64,000 nt of DNA, taken from positions 910,663-974,662 of the forward strand of contig FREU01000002.1 in the NCBI GenBank assembly GCA_900143615.1, given 5' to 3'. The stretch is from Rhodobacteraceae bacterium Alg231-30. Lineage in GTDB: Bacteria; Pseudomonadota; Alphaproteobacteria; Rhodobacterales; Rhodobacteraceae. The notes under the pieces were generated by a model. The model saw only the letters and a list, made by a program, of their open reading frames with translations. It made no database searches and had not been told where the DNA came from. Made by a program: the position numbers and the translations under genes. Shown one piece after another: positions 18,401 through 26,057 of this stretch (within the stretch, counting starts at the first letter, position 1; each line of letters begins with the position of its first letter).

Positions 18401-18461
18401 GTTCTACCTGCTGTTCTTTTCCCGAGAAGAGAAACGCCGACTGGCGGCCGCTGCAGCCTAA
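15414..18461 (+). CDS. RND efflux transporter permease (AcrB family)
   Basis: A 1015-residue inner-membrane proton-driven pump of the hydrophobe/amphiphile exporter type. The first transmembrane helix starts at about residue 13, a large periplasmic loop follows, then a bundle of helices, and the pattern is repeated in the second half. The TM4 segment LIIAMGMLVDNAIVVAEGM carries the aspartate of the proton relay. GATVIGIMAFAGIGLSPDSTG and the second-half GLLSLSGMLIKNGIVLVEEI are family-typical. Substrates cannot be predicted. A strong terminator follows 18 bases after the stop, closing the marR-adaptor-pump operon. Confidence 0.95.
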   Translation: MNIARRSIDTPIYTWLIILVCMFGGAIGFSNLGRLEDPSFTIKQAIVITQYPGATAEQVAEEVTEPLESAIQKMSEVHKIVSTNTPGQSYIDVEMKDTYDGSELPQIWTKLRAQINDALGDLPAGVMTPMINDTFGDVFGIYLAVDAPGFTNGEKHELSRFLRRELLTVDGVADVEIQGLPEEAIYVEPDLALSVNLHVPLEAIAGAIANSDSVAQAGSVNRNDYKARIQTPDGSDTVSAIAGLSVGAGGQVINLIDISTVSRERKTDPMLEIRHNGQDVFTLGVAGVTSENIVEVGNKVDAKLAELDPSIPAGVELMPIYQQHLVVDEASNDFLINLAMSVAIVILVLALFMGWRAAVVVGATLFLTVVGTFFFMYLFSIEMERISLGALIIAMGMLVDNAIVVAEGMQISMLKGKNSREAADEAAGKTQIPLLGATVIGIMAFAGIGLSPDSTGEFMFSLFAVIGISLLLSWLLALTVTPMLGHYLFKQGKGGEVDAYSGLLFRMYGWSLRLALKLRWLVVAGLIAVTVVCYAGFGMVKQSFFPDSNTPMFFVHYKLPQGTPIETTSEQLRTLEAWLDDREDVAAYTTFVGQSSSRFILTLDTEQANPSYGQVVIRTESLEDIPALQADVEAFAADSFPDAEFRTKRLVFGPPGGDPVEMRFSGSDPVVLRQLADEARQVMLAASDNITTIRHDWREQELVIKPIYATERAQTAGVARDDVADMLMFATEGMQAGEFRENDRLIPIILRRPANGEYGLLDQVVYSATNDGFLPLEQMIDGFEYEAQETLVHRRNRVPTITVGADIIPGLTASQVHGEVRASIEAMDLPPGYSMEWGGEFENSNMANESLGKRLPITFLTMVLISVLLFNAIRQPIIIWLLVPMSVNGVVIGLLGTGLPFTFTALLGLLSLSGMLIKNGIVLVEEIDLVRAEGLPLRDAIVTASVSRLRPVMLAAVTTILGMVPLLTDAFFVSMAVTIMGGLAFATVLTLIAAPVFYLLFFSREEKRRLAAAAA

Positions 18462-18478
18462 GCTATAAATCTTCAAAC

Positions 18479-18518
18479 CCGCCCCGTCAGGATTGTCTCC
18501 TGCGGGGCGGTTTTTCTT
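18479..18518 (+). terminator. Rho-independent terminator after RND operon
   Basis: A stem of CCGCCCCG with CGGGGCGG, continued by CAGGA with TCCTG across a single bulged T, is closed by a short loop and followed by TTTTTCTTT. It lies 18 bases after the permease stop. Confidence 0.9.
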
Positions 18519-18758
18519 TGATTGCGGGTGGTGCATAAAATTCAATGAAAACCTGCCAATAGGGCGCGCCAAAGAGTGTCTACAAGTCTCTTCACGGACT
18601 TGGCAGATTTTGCTAGGGTTTTGAGTGAGGCACATGGTTCAGCTCAACGCTGAAATATGTTTGAGGGAAGTGAGATTGGGTAAGGGGCATTGCCGTGACG
18701 TGGACGTTAAATTTGGCTGGTCTTTTGCCCAGCTGTATTGAGGGATGATGCGTCCCTG
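18519..18758. other. Intergenic region before the Mla-like operon
   Basis: Between the RND terminator and the STAS-permease gene. It must hold the promoter of the lipid-transport operon. I saw no convincing -35/-10 pair, RNA gene or repeat. A TTG at 18738 is in frame with the permease but has no ribosome site. Confidence 0.4.
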
Positions 18759-19883
18759 ATGACCCAGCCGTCGCTGACATTTCAGGAAGGGGTTGAGGCT
18801 GCGCAGTTGCAATTGTCCGGAAGCCTTTTGACGGAATTTCTCGGGTCAGTGGAGCAGTCATTCCACAAGTTTGCTACCCAAGCCCCCGCCCTTCAGATTG
18901 ATATGTCTCAGATAGACGCGGTCGATACGGGTGGTGCCTGGCTTATTCTGGAACTTCGCGATCGGCTACAGGCGCAGGGCGTTCAGGTCGATTTTGAGGG
19001 CGTGGACCCCGATCACGCGGCTTTGTTGAAAACTGTTGAGGCGGCGCTACCACAGGAGCGCGACGGAGAGACAGGATCGCATAGTTTCACTGACCTTCTT
19101 GAGGATTTGGGCAAGAAAGTCGTGTCTGGCTACAAAGAGGCGCTGTCGCTGCTGGGCTTCTTTGGCGAGACATTGGTGAGCTTGTCTAAGGTAATTTTGC
19201 GCCCGTGGACTCTGCGCCGTGCGTCGCTGTTTAGCCACATGCAGGACGCCGGGCTAAATGCGATGCCGATTGTGGCCCTGATGGGGTTTCTGATCGGTGT
19301 TGTGCTGGCCTTTCAGGGGGCGACGCAATTGCGCCAGTTCGGGGCTGAGGTGTTTGTGGTCGAGTTGATCTCGATCTCGATTTTGCGTGAATTGGGAATT
19401 CTTCTGACCGCGATTATCGTCGCTGGTCGATCCGGGTCTGCCTTTACCGCGTCGGTTGGCTCGATGAAGGTGCAGGAAGAGATTGATGCGTTGCGTACCT
19501 TGGGGCTGGATCCCATTAATGTGCTTGTGCTGCCACGGGTGTTGGCGTTGTTTATAGTGCTGCCGATCCTCGGCTTTACCGCCAATATTTTCGGTTTGAT
19601 TGGTGGTGGGTTGATGAGCTGGATTGAGTTGGGCGTAAGCCCTGGCATGTTCGTGACCCGCCTGCATGAACACACTAGCTTTTGGCATTTGGCCGTGGGC
19701 ATGATCAAAGCGCCGTTTTTTGCGGTGGTGATCGGGGTTGTGGCCTGTTGGCAGGCGTTTCGGGTCCAAGGCTCGTCCACCAGCGTGGGGCAACGCACAA
19801 CTGCGGCGGTGGTGCAGGGGATTTTCCTTGTGATTGCAATCGATGCTCTGTTCTCGGTGTTTTTCGCGAGTATTGGAATATGA
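18759..19883 (+). CDS. MlaE-type lipid ABC transporter permease fused to a STAS domain
   Basis: The 374-residue protein joins two parts. Residues 1 to about 100 look like a STAS domain (AVDTGGAWLILELRDRLQAQG), as in MlaB, and the rest is an MlaE-type permease with several membrane helices (MPIVALMGFLIGVVLAFQGA, ISILRELGILLTAIIVAGRS, GSMKVQEEIDALRTLGLDP). In E. coli MlaB and MlaE are separate subunits of MlaFEDB, which exchanges phospholipids between the membranes. Here they are fused, an arrangement also known in other bacteria. ATG 18759 is the likely start, though its ribosome site is weak. It overlaps the ATPase gene by 4 bases. Confidence 0.88.
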   Translation: MTQPSLTFQEGVEAAQLQLSGSLLTEFLGSVEQSFHKFATQAPALQIDMSQIDAVDTGGAWLILELRDRLQAQGVQVDFEGVDPDHAALLKTVEAALPQERDGETGSHSFTDLLEDLGKKVVSGYKEALSLLGFFGETLVSLSKVILRPWTLRRASLFSHMQDAGLNAMPIVALMGFLIGVVLAFQGATQLRQFGAEVFVVELISISILRELGILLTAIIVAGRSGSAFTASVGSMKVQEEIDALRTLGLDPINVLVLPRVLALFIVLPILGFTANIFGLIGGGLMSWIELGVSPGMFVTRLHEHTSFWHLAVGMIKAPFFAVVIGVVACWQAFRVQGSSTSVGQRTTAAVVQGIFLVIAIDALFSVFFASIGI

Positions 19884-20710
19884 TGGACGAACTTGCCCCA
19901 ACTGATCCTGTCCTTCCTGACACCGGCCGTGAGGCGATCATCAAAGTGCGTGGTCTGCGCAATCAGTTTGGCACACAAGTGGTGCATGAAGGGCTCGACC
20001 TTGATGTTTGGCGCGGCGAAGTGCTGGGCATTGTGGGCGGCTCGGGGACAGGGAAATCCGTGTTGTTGCGCACCATTGTCGGGCTGAACAGACCTGCTGC
20101 GGGTAGCATTGAGGTGTTGGGCACGGATGTGTTGAACGGGCCGGACGCGGAGCGGCGCAATATCGAGAAACGTTGGGGCGTGGCGTTTCAGGATGGAGCG
20201 TTGTTTTCGTCCTTGACGGTTCTTCAAAATGTCATGGCGCCGATGCGTGAACATATCAAAATGAGCCAAGGTTTGATGAAGGCGCTGGGCGAGTTGAAAA
20301 TTGGTCTGGTTGGCTTGCCGCCACTGGCCTGTGGCAAATTTCCATCTGAGCTATCTGGCGGGATGCGCAAACGCGCCGCGCTAGCGCGCGCCTTGTCGCT
20401 CGACCCCGAGATCGTTTTTCTGGATGAACCCACAGCAGGCCTCGATCCGATCGGGGCGGCGGCTTATGACGATCTGATTGGAGAATTGCAGCGCTCTCTG
20501 GGATTAACTGTGTTCATGGTGACGCATGATCTGGACAGTTTATACGCGATTTGTGATCGCATCGCGGTGTTGGCTGAAAAACGTGTATTGGTTGAAGGGC
20601 CTATCGAAATGATGACCGAGGTCGATCATCCGTGGGTTCGGGAATATTTCACAGGCCCGCGCGCGCGGGCCGCGCAAGTCAAAGATTACGACAAAGACAA
20701 CAAAGGCTAG
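19880..20710 (+). CDS. MlaF-type lipid ABC transporter ATP-binding protein
   Basis: A 276-residue ATPase of the MCE-transporter class. Walker A is GGSGTGKSVLLR, the signature LSGGMRKRAALARAL and Walker B IVFLDEPTAGLDP. The signature GGM(R/K)KR is typical of MlaF/TtgI2-like subunits. The start is the first of two adjacent ATGs, overlapping the permease stop as ATGA. The open frame extends much further upstream but that stretch lies within the permease gene. The MCE gene follows after 6 bases. Confidence 0.93.
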   Translation: MMDELAPTDPVLPDTGREAIIKVRGLRNQFGTQVVHEGLDLDVWRGEVLGIVGGSGTGKSVLLRTIVGLNRPAAGSIEVLGTDVLNGPDAERRNIEKRWGVAFQDGALFSSLTVLQNVMAPMREHIKMSQGLMKALGELKIGLVGLPPLACGKFPSELSGGMRKRAALARALSLDPEIVFLDEPTAGLDPIGAAAYDDLIGELQRSLGLTVFMVTHDLDSLYAICDRIAVLAEKRVLVEGPIEMMTEVDHPWVREYFTGPRARAAQVKDYDKDNKG

Positions 20711-20716
20711 GGGCAG

Positions 20717-22831
20717 ATGGAGACACGTGCAAACTATGTGCTGATCGGTGCCTTCGCTTTGGCGGGGCTGATCGGGTCGTTTGTCTTTTTACTGTGGTTG
20801 GCCAAGATCGACGTGGACCGCCAATACGCTTATTATGATGTGCTGTTTGAAGATGTCTCGGGTTTGGGAACAGCGGGTGATGTGCGCTACAACGGCTTGC
20901 CGATCGGCCAAGTCGTGCATCTAGAGCTTGATGAGGTCGATCCGTCCAAGGTCCGTGTGCGTATTGAAATTGCGGCAAAGACACCCATCAAGGCCGACAC
21001 GGTTGCCAAACTGCAATCTCTGGGTGTGACTGGAGTGAGTTCCGTGGCCTTGTCCGGGGGATCGTCTGATAGTGCGCTCTTGCCGCAAGGAAGCGTTATT
21101 CGAACTGAGCGAAGCGCGCTGCAGACCATTTTTGAAGGTGCGCCCGAGCTGATAGAAAAAGCGGTTTTGCTATTGGAGGATTTGCGCAGCGTTGTGAATG
21201 AAGACAACAAAAGCGCTGTGTCGGATATATTGACCAACCTCTCCGCGGCCACGGCGCGCGCTGACAAGGTAATGGCGGATTTCGAGAACTTCTCCAGCGA
21301 TGTTGGCTCAGCCGCCAAAGATATCGCGGCCTTCTCCGACAAGTTGGAGAGCTTGGCGGCGGTGGCTGAGGACACGCTTGTGGAAGCAACCGGCACGCTT
21401 GAGTCCATTCGGGTGGCGGCGGACAGCACCAAAGGCACCTTGGACAATGCAGAGACCGCTTTTGCCACTGCAGACGGGTTGATGCAGGGTGAGTTGAAAG
21501 AGTTCATCCAGAAAGGTGCTGATGCGGCGGCAACTTTGGAGTCTGTGGTATCGGTGTTAGAACCGTCGGCCTTATCGACGCTACAGGCAGCTCAGAATTT
21601 GGTTGAAACACGCCTGCCGGATTTGGTGGTGCAATTGCAGGAGACCGCCACCGCGCTTGAGGGGCGGATTACGTCGTTGGGTACAGATGCTTCTGATTTG
21701 ATGAGCCGTTATGAAGAAGTTGGCGTTGCCGTACAGGCGCGGGTCGAGCAATCCGCAAGTGCGCTCACAGCCTTTGAAAGTGCCAATGTTGCGGCGGCTG
21801 ACGCCTTGCAATCAGTGACACAGACTTCGGATACCGTAGGAGCAATGCTGGAGACGGACATCAAGCCGCTAGCCACCGAGGCCACCGCAGCCTTGTCCAG
21901 CGCGCGCGCTTTGGCGCGGGACCGTCTGCCCGAGTTGATAGATCAGACGAATACCACGCTAGCCACAATCGACCGCGAAGCGCAGGCCTTATCGGTCAGC
22001 GGACAGGATTTGATCACCGAGGCGACAGCGCGCATGAGCGAAGCGCGCGCCACGCTTGAAGCCATTGGCACAACACTTGAGAACACGGATGTTTTGATGA
22101 CCTCTGCCACCGAAACATCAGAAACCATCAATACGTTGGTTCAGGGCGATGGCGCAGCGTTGGTTGCAGATGCGCGTTTGGCTGCCGCAGATGCACGCGC
22201 TGCTATTGAAACCGTCAATGCGTCAGTTCAGCAAGACCTGCCCGGGGTAATGGAAAACGTGCGTGACGCAGCAGAGACCGCCAATCGCGTGATCGACAGC
22301 CTCGGCACCGAGATTTCGGGTGCTGCGGACAGTTTTGAGACACTTTCAGCTGACAGCAGTATCGCATTGGCCGCTGCCACTGAGGCATTCAGCAATGCCA
22401 ATGGCACGCTGGACGCAATTACGCAGGCCATGGATGGCGCTGTTGAAACGCTGGACACCGCCAATCAGACCTTTGGTGCGGCCAATCAGCTGTTGGATGA
22501 AGATGTGGATGCGATCCTGACTGATATTCGCCTGTCGACCGAAGCATTCCGGTCGGCTGTGACCACTGTTTCGGGTGAGGTCGGTGAGATTTCCGCGGAA
22601 ATCCTAAGCGCGTCTCAGTCTGCTTCTGCATTGATGGCGACGGTGGATGGCCTGATGCAAAACAACCAACGACAGGTCACCGAGTTCCTTCGGGTTGGCC
22701 TGCCGCAAACCGTGCGTTTCATTGAGGAAGCGCGCCGTATGGTGATCAATCTGGACCGGCTGGTCAGCCGTGTCGAGAGAGATCCCGCACGCTTTTTACT
22801 AGGCACACAAGGCTCGGAGTTCCGTCGATGA
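20717..22831 (+). CDS. MCE-family protein with very long helical tail (MlaD/PqiB-like)
   Basis: The 704-residue substrate-binding part of the lipid transporter. One N-terminal membrane helix (about residues 8-29, AFALAGLIGSFVFLLWLAKI) is followed by one MCE domain (about 37-120, with GLGTAGDVRYNGLPIGQV). The remaining 580 or so residues are Ala-, Thr-, Ser- and Glu-rich, with strong helical and coiled-coil character and repeating phrases such as ATEAFSNANGTLDAI and DTANQTFGAANQLLDE. E. coli MlaD has only 183 residues, so the tail is the unusual part. It may build a long periplasmic tube or needle. It overlaps the lipoprotein gene by 4 bases. Confidence 0.88.
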   Translation: METRANYVLIGAFALAGLIGSFVFLLWLAKIDVDRQYAYYDVLFEDVSGLGTAGDVRYNGLPIGQVVHLELDEVDPSKVRVRIEIAAKTPIKADTVAKLQSLGVTGVSSVALSGGSSDSALLPQGSVIRTERSALQTIFEGAPELIEKAVLLLEDLRSVVNEDNKSAVSDILTNLSAATARADKVMADFENFSSDVGSAAKDIAAFSDKLESLAAVAEDTLVEATGTLESIRVAADSTKGTLDNAETAFATADGLMQGELKEFIQKGADAAATLESVVSVLEPSALSTLQAAQNLVETRLPDLVVQLQETATALEGRITSLGTDASDLMSRYEEVGVAVQARVEQSASALTAFESANVAAADALQSVTQTSDTVGAMLETDIKPLATEATAALSSARALARDRLPELIDQTNTTLATIDREAQALSVSGQDLITEATARMSEARATLEAIGTTLENTDVLMTSATETSETINTLVQGDGAALVADARLAAADARAAIETVNASVQQDLPGVMENVRDAAETANRVIDSLGTEISGAADSFETLSADSSIALAAATEAFSNANGTLDAITQAMDGAVETLDTANQTFGAANQLLDEDVDAILTDIRLSTEAFRSAVTTVSGEVGEISAEILSASQSASALMATVDGLMQNNQRQVTEFLRVGLPQTVRFIEEARRMVINLDRLVSRVERDPARFLLGTQGSEFRR

Positions 22832-23496
22832 ACCGCTATCTGTCCCTTTCTCTTTTGGCTGTCGCTCTGGTGCTGTCGGGCTGTGCGGGGATCGACACGT
22901 TGAACCGTGTTAGCACGCCAAATGATCTCTACGCCCTTACACCCAAGAGTACGTTCAGCAGCTCTTTACCGAGGGTGAGCAAACAGATTGTCGTTGAAGC
23001 TCCAACTGCGACAGCGGCGGTGGATACCGATCAAGTTGCGGTCTATCCGTCGCCTCTGAGAGTGCAATATCTGCCAGGCGTGCGCTGGGTGGACCGCGCG
23101 CCGGCGATTGTGCAGGCCTTGATGATCGAAAGCTTTGAAAACAGCGGTAAAGTGGCCGCTGTGAGCCGCTCATCTGTGGGCTTGAATCCTGACTATGTGA
23201 TCCTGCCGGACTTGCGCGAATTTCAGGCCTATATGCCGGAAGGGGAAAGCGAAGATGGGGAACAACCGTTGCGCATCAATGTTCGCCTGAACATTAAAGT
23301 TGTGGATGAGTTTTATGACCGCATTATCGGCTCGAGCTCTTTTGAGGAAGTAACCATTTCGGCCAGTGATGAGATGGATGACATCGCCAAAGCCTTTGAT
23401 ACGGCGCTGGGCAAAGTCATGCGCAAATCGGTGGAATGGAGCATTCGCACCATTCACACCCATGCCAGCAAAAATCCTACGCCTGAGGTGTTTTAG
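22828..23496 (+). CDS. ABC-type transport auxiliary lipoprotein (PqiC-like)
   Basis: A 222-residue outer-membrane-type lipoprotein. The signal ends in the lipobox LSGC (SLLAVALVLSGCAG), giving a mature N-terminal cysteine at about residue 19. The body fits the ABC-transport auxiliary family (PqiC/YmbA): VAVYPSPLRVQYLPGVRWVDRAP and YVILPDLREFQAY. In E. coli PqiC pairs with PqiB, which also forms long tubes. Here it follows the long MCE gene with an ATGA overlap, so the two products probably work together at the outer membrane. Confidence 0.88.
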   Translation: MNRYLSLSLLAVALVLSGCAGIDTLNRVSTPNDLYALTPKSTFSSSLPRVSKQIVVEAPTATAAVDTDQVAVYPSPLRVQYLPGVRWVDRAPAIVQALMIESFENSGKVAAVSRSSVGLNPDYVILPDLREFQAYMPEGESEDGEQPLRINVRLNIKVVDEFYDRIIGSSSFEEVTISASDEMDDIAKAFDTALGKVMRKSVEWSIRTIHTHASKNPTPEVF

Positions 23497-23515
23497 GCGG
23501 CGTGCTATCGCCGCC
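23496..23515. terminator. Hairpin between convergent genes, possible weak terminator
   Basis: GGCGGCG, a six-base loop, then CGCCGCC, placed between the stop of the lipoprotein gene and the stop of the convergent flavoprotein gene. There is no proper T-run on either side, so its strength as a terminator is doubtful. Confidence 0.35.
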
Positions 23516-23529
23516 GCCATGAGGTAGGC

Positions 23530-26001
23530 TCAACTGCGCATGTTTGCACCCGTGGCATCGTAGACCGGTGCGCCTTGAACCGTCGCGCGTCGCATCTCGC
23601 CAAGGATTTCGACTTCCAGTTCGGTTCCGGGCGCGGTGTGTTTGATGGCGACATAGGCCATGCCCATGGATTTGCCGACATGATGCGCATACCCCCCCGA
23701 GGTGATGTACCCGACGGCGTCGCCGTCTTTGAGCACCGCCTCGTCCAAGGTGACATCGATGTTGGTGTCGATCACCAAGGTGACCAGTTTGCGCGCTATA
23801 CCTGTGTCGCGTGCCCTGATCGTGGCCGCTTTGCCAACAAAGTCTTTGTTCCAGTTGACGAAGGCATCCATGCCGCTTTCAACGGCGTTGAAGTCCGGTC
23901 GAAACTCTAGCCCCCAAGCGCCCCAGCCTTTCTCAAGTCGCAGGCTCATCAAGGCGCGGTTGCCATACCAACGATAGCCCAGATCGACGCCCGCCTCTTC
24001 AATCGCCTCGGCCAGACGGATCAGATATTGCGGTCGGCAGTAGATTTCATAACCCAGTTCGCCAGAAAAGCTGATCCGGTTCAATATCACGGGCACGCCA
24101 CCCACATAAGTTTGGCGGCAATCGCGGAACTTCAGGCCCTCGGCTGTGACATCTTCGCGGGTGATACGTGACAGCAAAGCCCGTGATTTCGGACCTGAGA
24201 GCGCGATGCCATGCCAGCCTTGGGTCTGGTTTTCATGGGTGACATCATTGGGCAGGGTCTGCGCAAAAAAACGGGAATGCGCATCCTGCATAGCGCCTGA
24301 GCCAAACAGCATGAAGTGGTTTTCCTCCAGACACGCTACGGTCAAATCACCATACAGACGGCCTTTTTCTGTCAGCATTGGAGTCAGCGCGATCCGCCCT
24401 GGTTGGGGGATGAAACCGGCCATGGTTTTGTTCAGCCAATCGCGCGCGCCCGCGCCCTTGATGACGTGCTTGGCAAAGTTCGCAATTTCGATCCCACCGA
24501 CATTTTCACGCACCGCCGCACATTCGCGTGCGACATAGTCAAAGCTGCGATTGCGCTCAAATGTCGGCTCTTCATGCGCGTCCTCTGGGCTGTCGCCAAA
24601 CCACAATACATGTTCCAATCCAAAGCTTTGTCCCATGCGCGCGCCTTTGGCGACGAGCCGATCATACAGTGCGGTGGTCTGTTGTTTGCGTCCCTTAGGC
24701 AGTGTTTCATTGGGAAAGGTCATCACAAAGCGACGCTCGTAGTTTTCTGTGGACTTTACAGTGCCCCAATCAGGACTGGCCCAATCCCCAAAACGCGCGA
24801 CATCCATCGCCCAGACGTCAATCGAGGGCTCACCATCAATCATCCATTCGGCCATGGTCAGACCAACGCCGCCGCCCTGACAGAAGCCGGCCATGACACC
24901 TACCGCACACCAATAGTTTTTCATGCCCGGAACCGGCCCAATCATCGGGTTGCCGTCTGGCCCAAATGTAAACGGCCCGTTGATAGCATCTTTGATGCCC
25001 ACATTGGCCAACGCCGGAATACGCTCAAATCCCAACTCCAACCGATCGGCAATATGCTCCAGATTGGGTTGTAACAACTCATGCCCAAAGTCCCACGGCG
25101 TACCGTCCACTTTCCAAGGCACCCCCACAGGCTCATAGGTGCCCAGCAGCATCCCGTCACGCTCTTGGCGGAAATAGATATTGGCCTCGTAATCAATCCC
25201 GCAGGGCAGGCGCGCGCCAAAATTGGCGATCTCCTCAATACGATCAGTGATCAGATAATGATGCTCCATCGGTTGCACAGGGATGTTCAGCCCGCCCATA
25301 TGCCCCACTTCTCGTGCCCAAAGCCCACCGCAGTTGACCACATGTTCGGCATTGATCACGCCGCGCGGCGTGGTCACATCCCATGTCCCGTCGGCGCGTT
25401 GTTCGGTCTTGGTGGCAGGCGTATGAGTGAAGTACTGCGCCCCAAATGTGCGCGCGGCCTTGGCAAAAGCATAGGTGGTGCCAGACGGGTCAAGGTCGCC
25501 ATCCTGATCATCCCACAAAGCGGCGTAATAGTGTTTGGGATCAATGAGCGGATGGCGCTGGGCCAGCTCGGATGGGCTGATCCATTCCTGATGCAACCCC
25601 ATATAGCGCGCTTTGGATCGCTCCCGTTTCAGGTAGTCGTGCCATGTCTTGTTGGACGCAAGATAAAACCCGCCTGTCATGTGCAAGCCAACGCTGTGAC
25701 CGCTCAGCTCTTCGATCTCTTTGTAGAGCCCTATGGTATAACTTTGCAGGCGCGAGATGTTGGGGTCCGAACTGATGGTGTGGATTTGACCAGCCGCGTG
25801 CCAGCTTGACCCGCTGGTCAACTCGTCACGTTCCAACAGGACCGCGTCTTTCCAGCCAAATTTGGCCAGATGAAACAGGATCGAACACCCCACGACGCCG
25901 CCGCCGATAACCACCACTTTGGCGTGGCTGGGCAGGGGTTTGCCGCGGCTGCTGTCATCTTTGTGAATATTCAGCGCCGATTGCGCCAGATCGTCATTCA
26001 T
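23530..26001 (-). CDS. FAD-dependent demethylating dehydrogenase fused to a GcvT-type folate domain
   Basis: An 823-residue two-part enzyme of the dimethylglycine/sarcosine dehydrogenase type. The N-terminal half is a DAO-fold flavoprotein with the FAD loop VVIGGGVVGCS near residue 31 and SGSSWHAAG, whose histidine matches the covalent FAD attachment site in this family. The C-terminal half is an aminomethyltransferase (GcvT) domain with GIALSGPKSRALLSRI and FSGELGYEIYC, which normally passes the oxidised methyl group to tetrahydrofolate as methylene-THF. Family members oxidise dimethylglycine, sarcosine or similar N-methyl compounds. It lies 56 bases after the MttB-type gene on the same strand, so the two probably form an operon. 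The exact substrate is not decided by the sequence. Confidence 0.9.
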   Translation of the reverse strand: MNDDLAQSALNIHKDDSSRGKPLPSHAKVVVIGGGVVGCSILFHLAKFGWKDAVLLERDELTSGSSWHAAGQIHTISSDPNISRLQSYTIGLYKEIEELSGHSVGLHMTGGFYLASNKTWHDYLKRERSKARYMGLHQEWISPSELAQRHPLIDPKHYYAALWDDQDGDLDPSGTTYAFAKAARTFGAQYFTHTPATKTEQRADGTWDVTTPRGVINAEHVVNCGGLWAREVGHMGGLNIPVQPMEHHYLITDRIEEIANFGARLPCGIDYEANIYFRQERDGMLLGTYEPVGVPWKVDGTPWDFGHELLQPNLEHIADRLELGFERIPALANVGIKDAINGPFTFGPDGNPMIGPVPGMKNYWCAVGVMAGFCQGGGVGLTMAEWMIDGEPSIDVWAMDVARFGDWASPDWGTVKSTENYERRFVMTFPNETLPKGRKQQTTALYDRLVAKGARMGQSFGLEHVLWFGDSPEDAHEEPTFERNRSFDYVARECAAVRENVGGIEIANFAKHVIKGAGARDWLNKTMAGFIPQPGRIALTPMLTEKGRLYGDLTVACLEENHFMLFGSGAMQDAHSRFFAQTLPNDVTHENQTQGWHGIALSGPKSRALLSRITREDVTAEGLKFRDCRQTYVGGVPVILNRISFSGELGYEIYCRPQYLIRLAEAIEEAGVDLGYRWYGNRALMSLRLEKGWGAWGLEFRPDFNAVESGMDAFVNWNKDFVGKAATIRARDTGIARKLVTLVIDTNIDVTLDEAVLKDGDAVGYITSGGYAHHVGKSMGMAYVAIKHTAPGTELEVEILGEMRRATVQGAPVYDATGANMRS

Positions 26002-26028
26002 GTCTCTGTCCCCATCTTCTCTTCTGCA

Positions 26029-26048
26029 ATAATACTTCCGCCGGAGGC
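26029..26048 (-). repeat. Dispersed extragenic element, class A (after mttB-like gene)
   Basis: On the minus strand, GCCTCCGGCGGAAGTATTATT lies 9 bases after the MttB-like stop. It is a variant of the GCCTCCGGCGGAGGTATTTT core found at other gene ends in this window, with one mismatch in the stem. The CACCAAAAAG tail is lost. Confidence 0.6.
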
Positions 26049-26057
26049 TTCAAATTC

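Noticed and set aside
19254..20269. Long antisense ORFs opposite the permease and ATPase genes
   Set aside because: Low-complexity His/Arg/Gln-rich translations without motifs, opposite well-supported genes.
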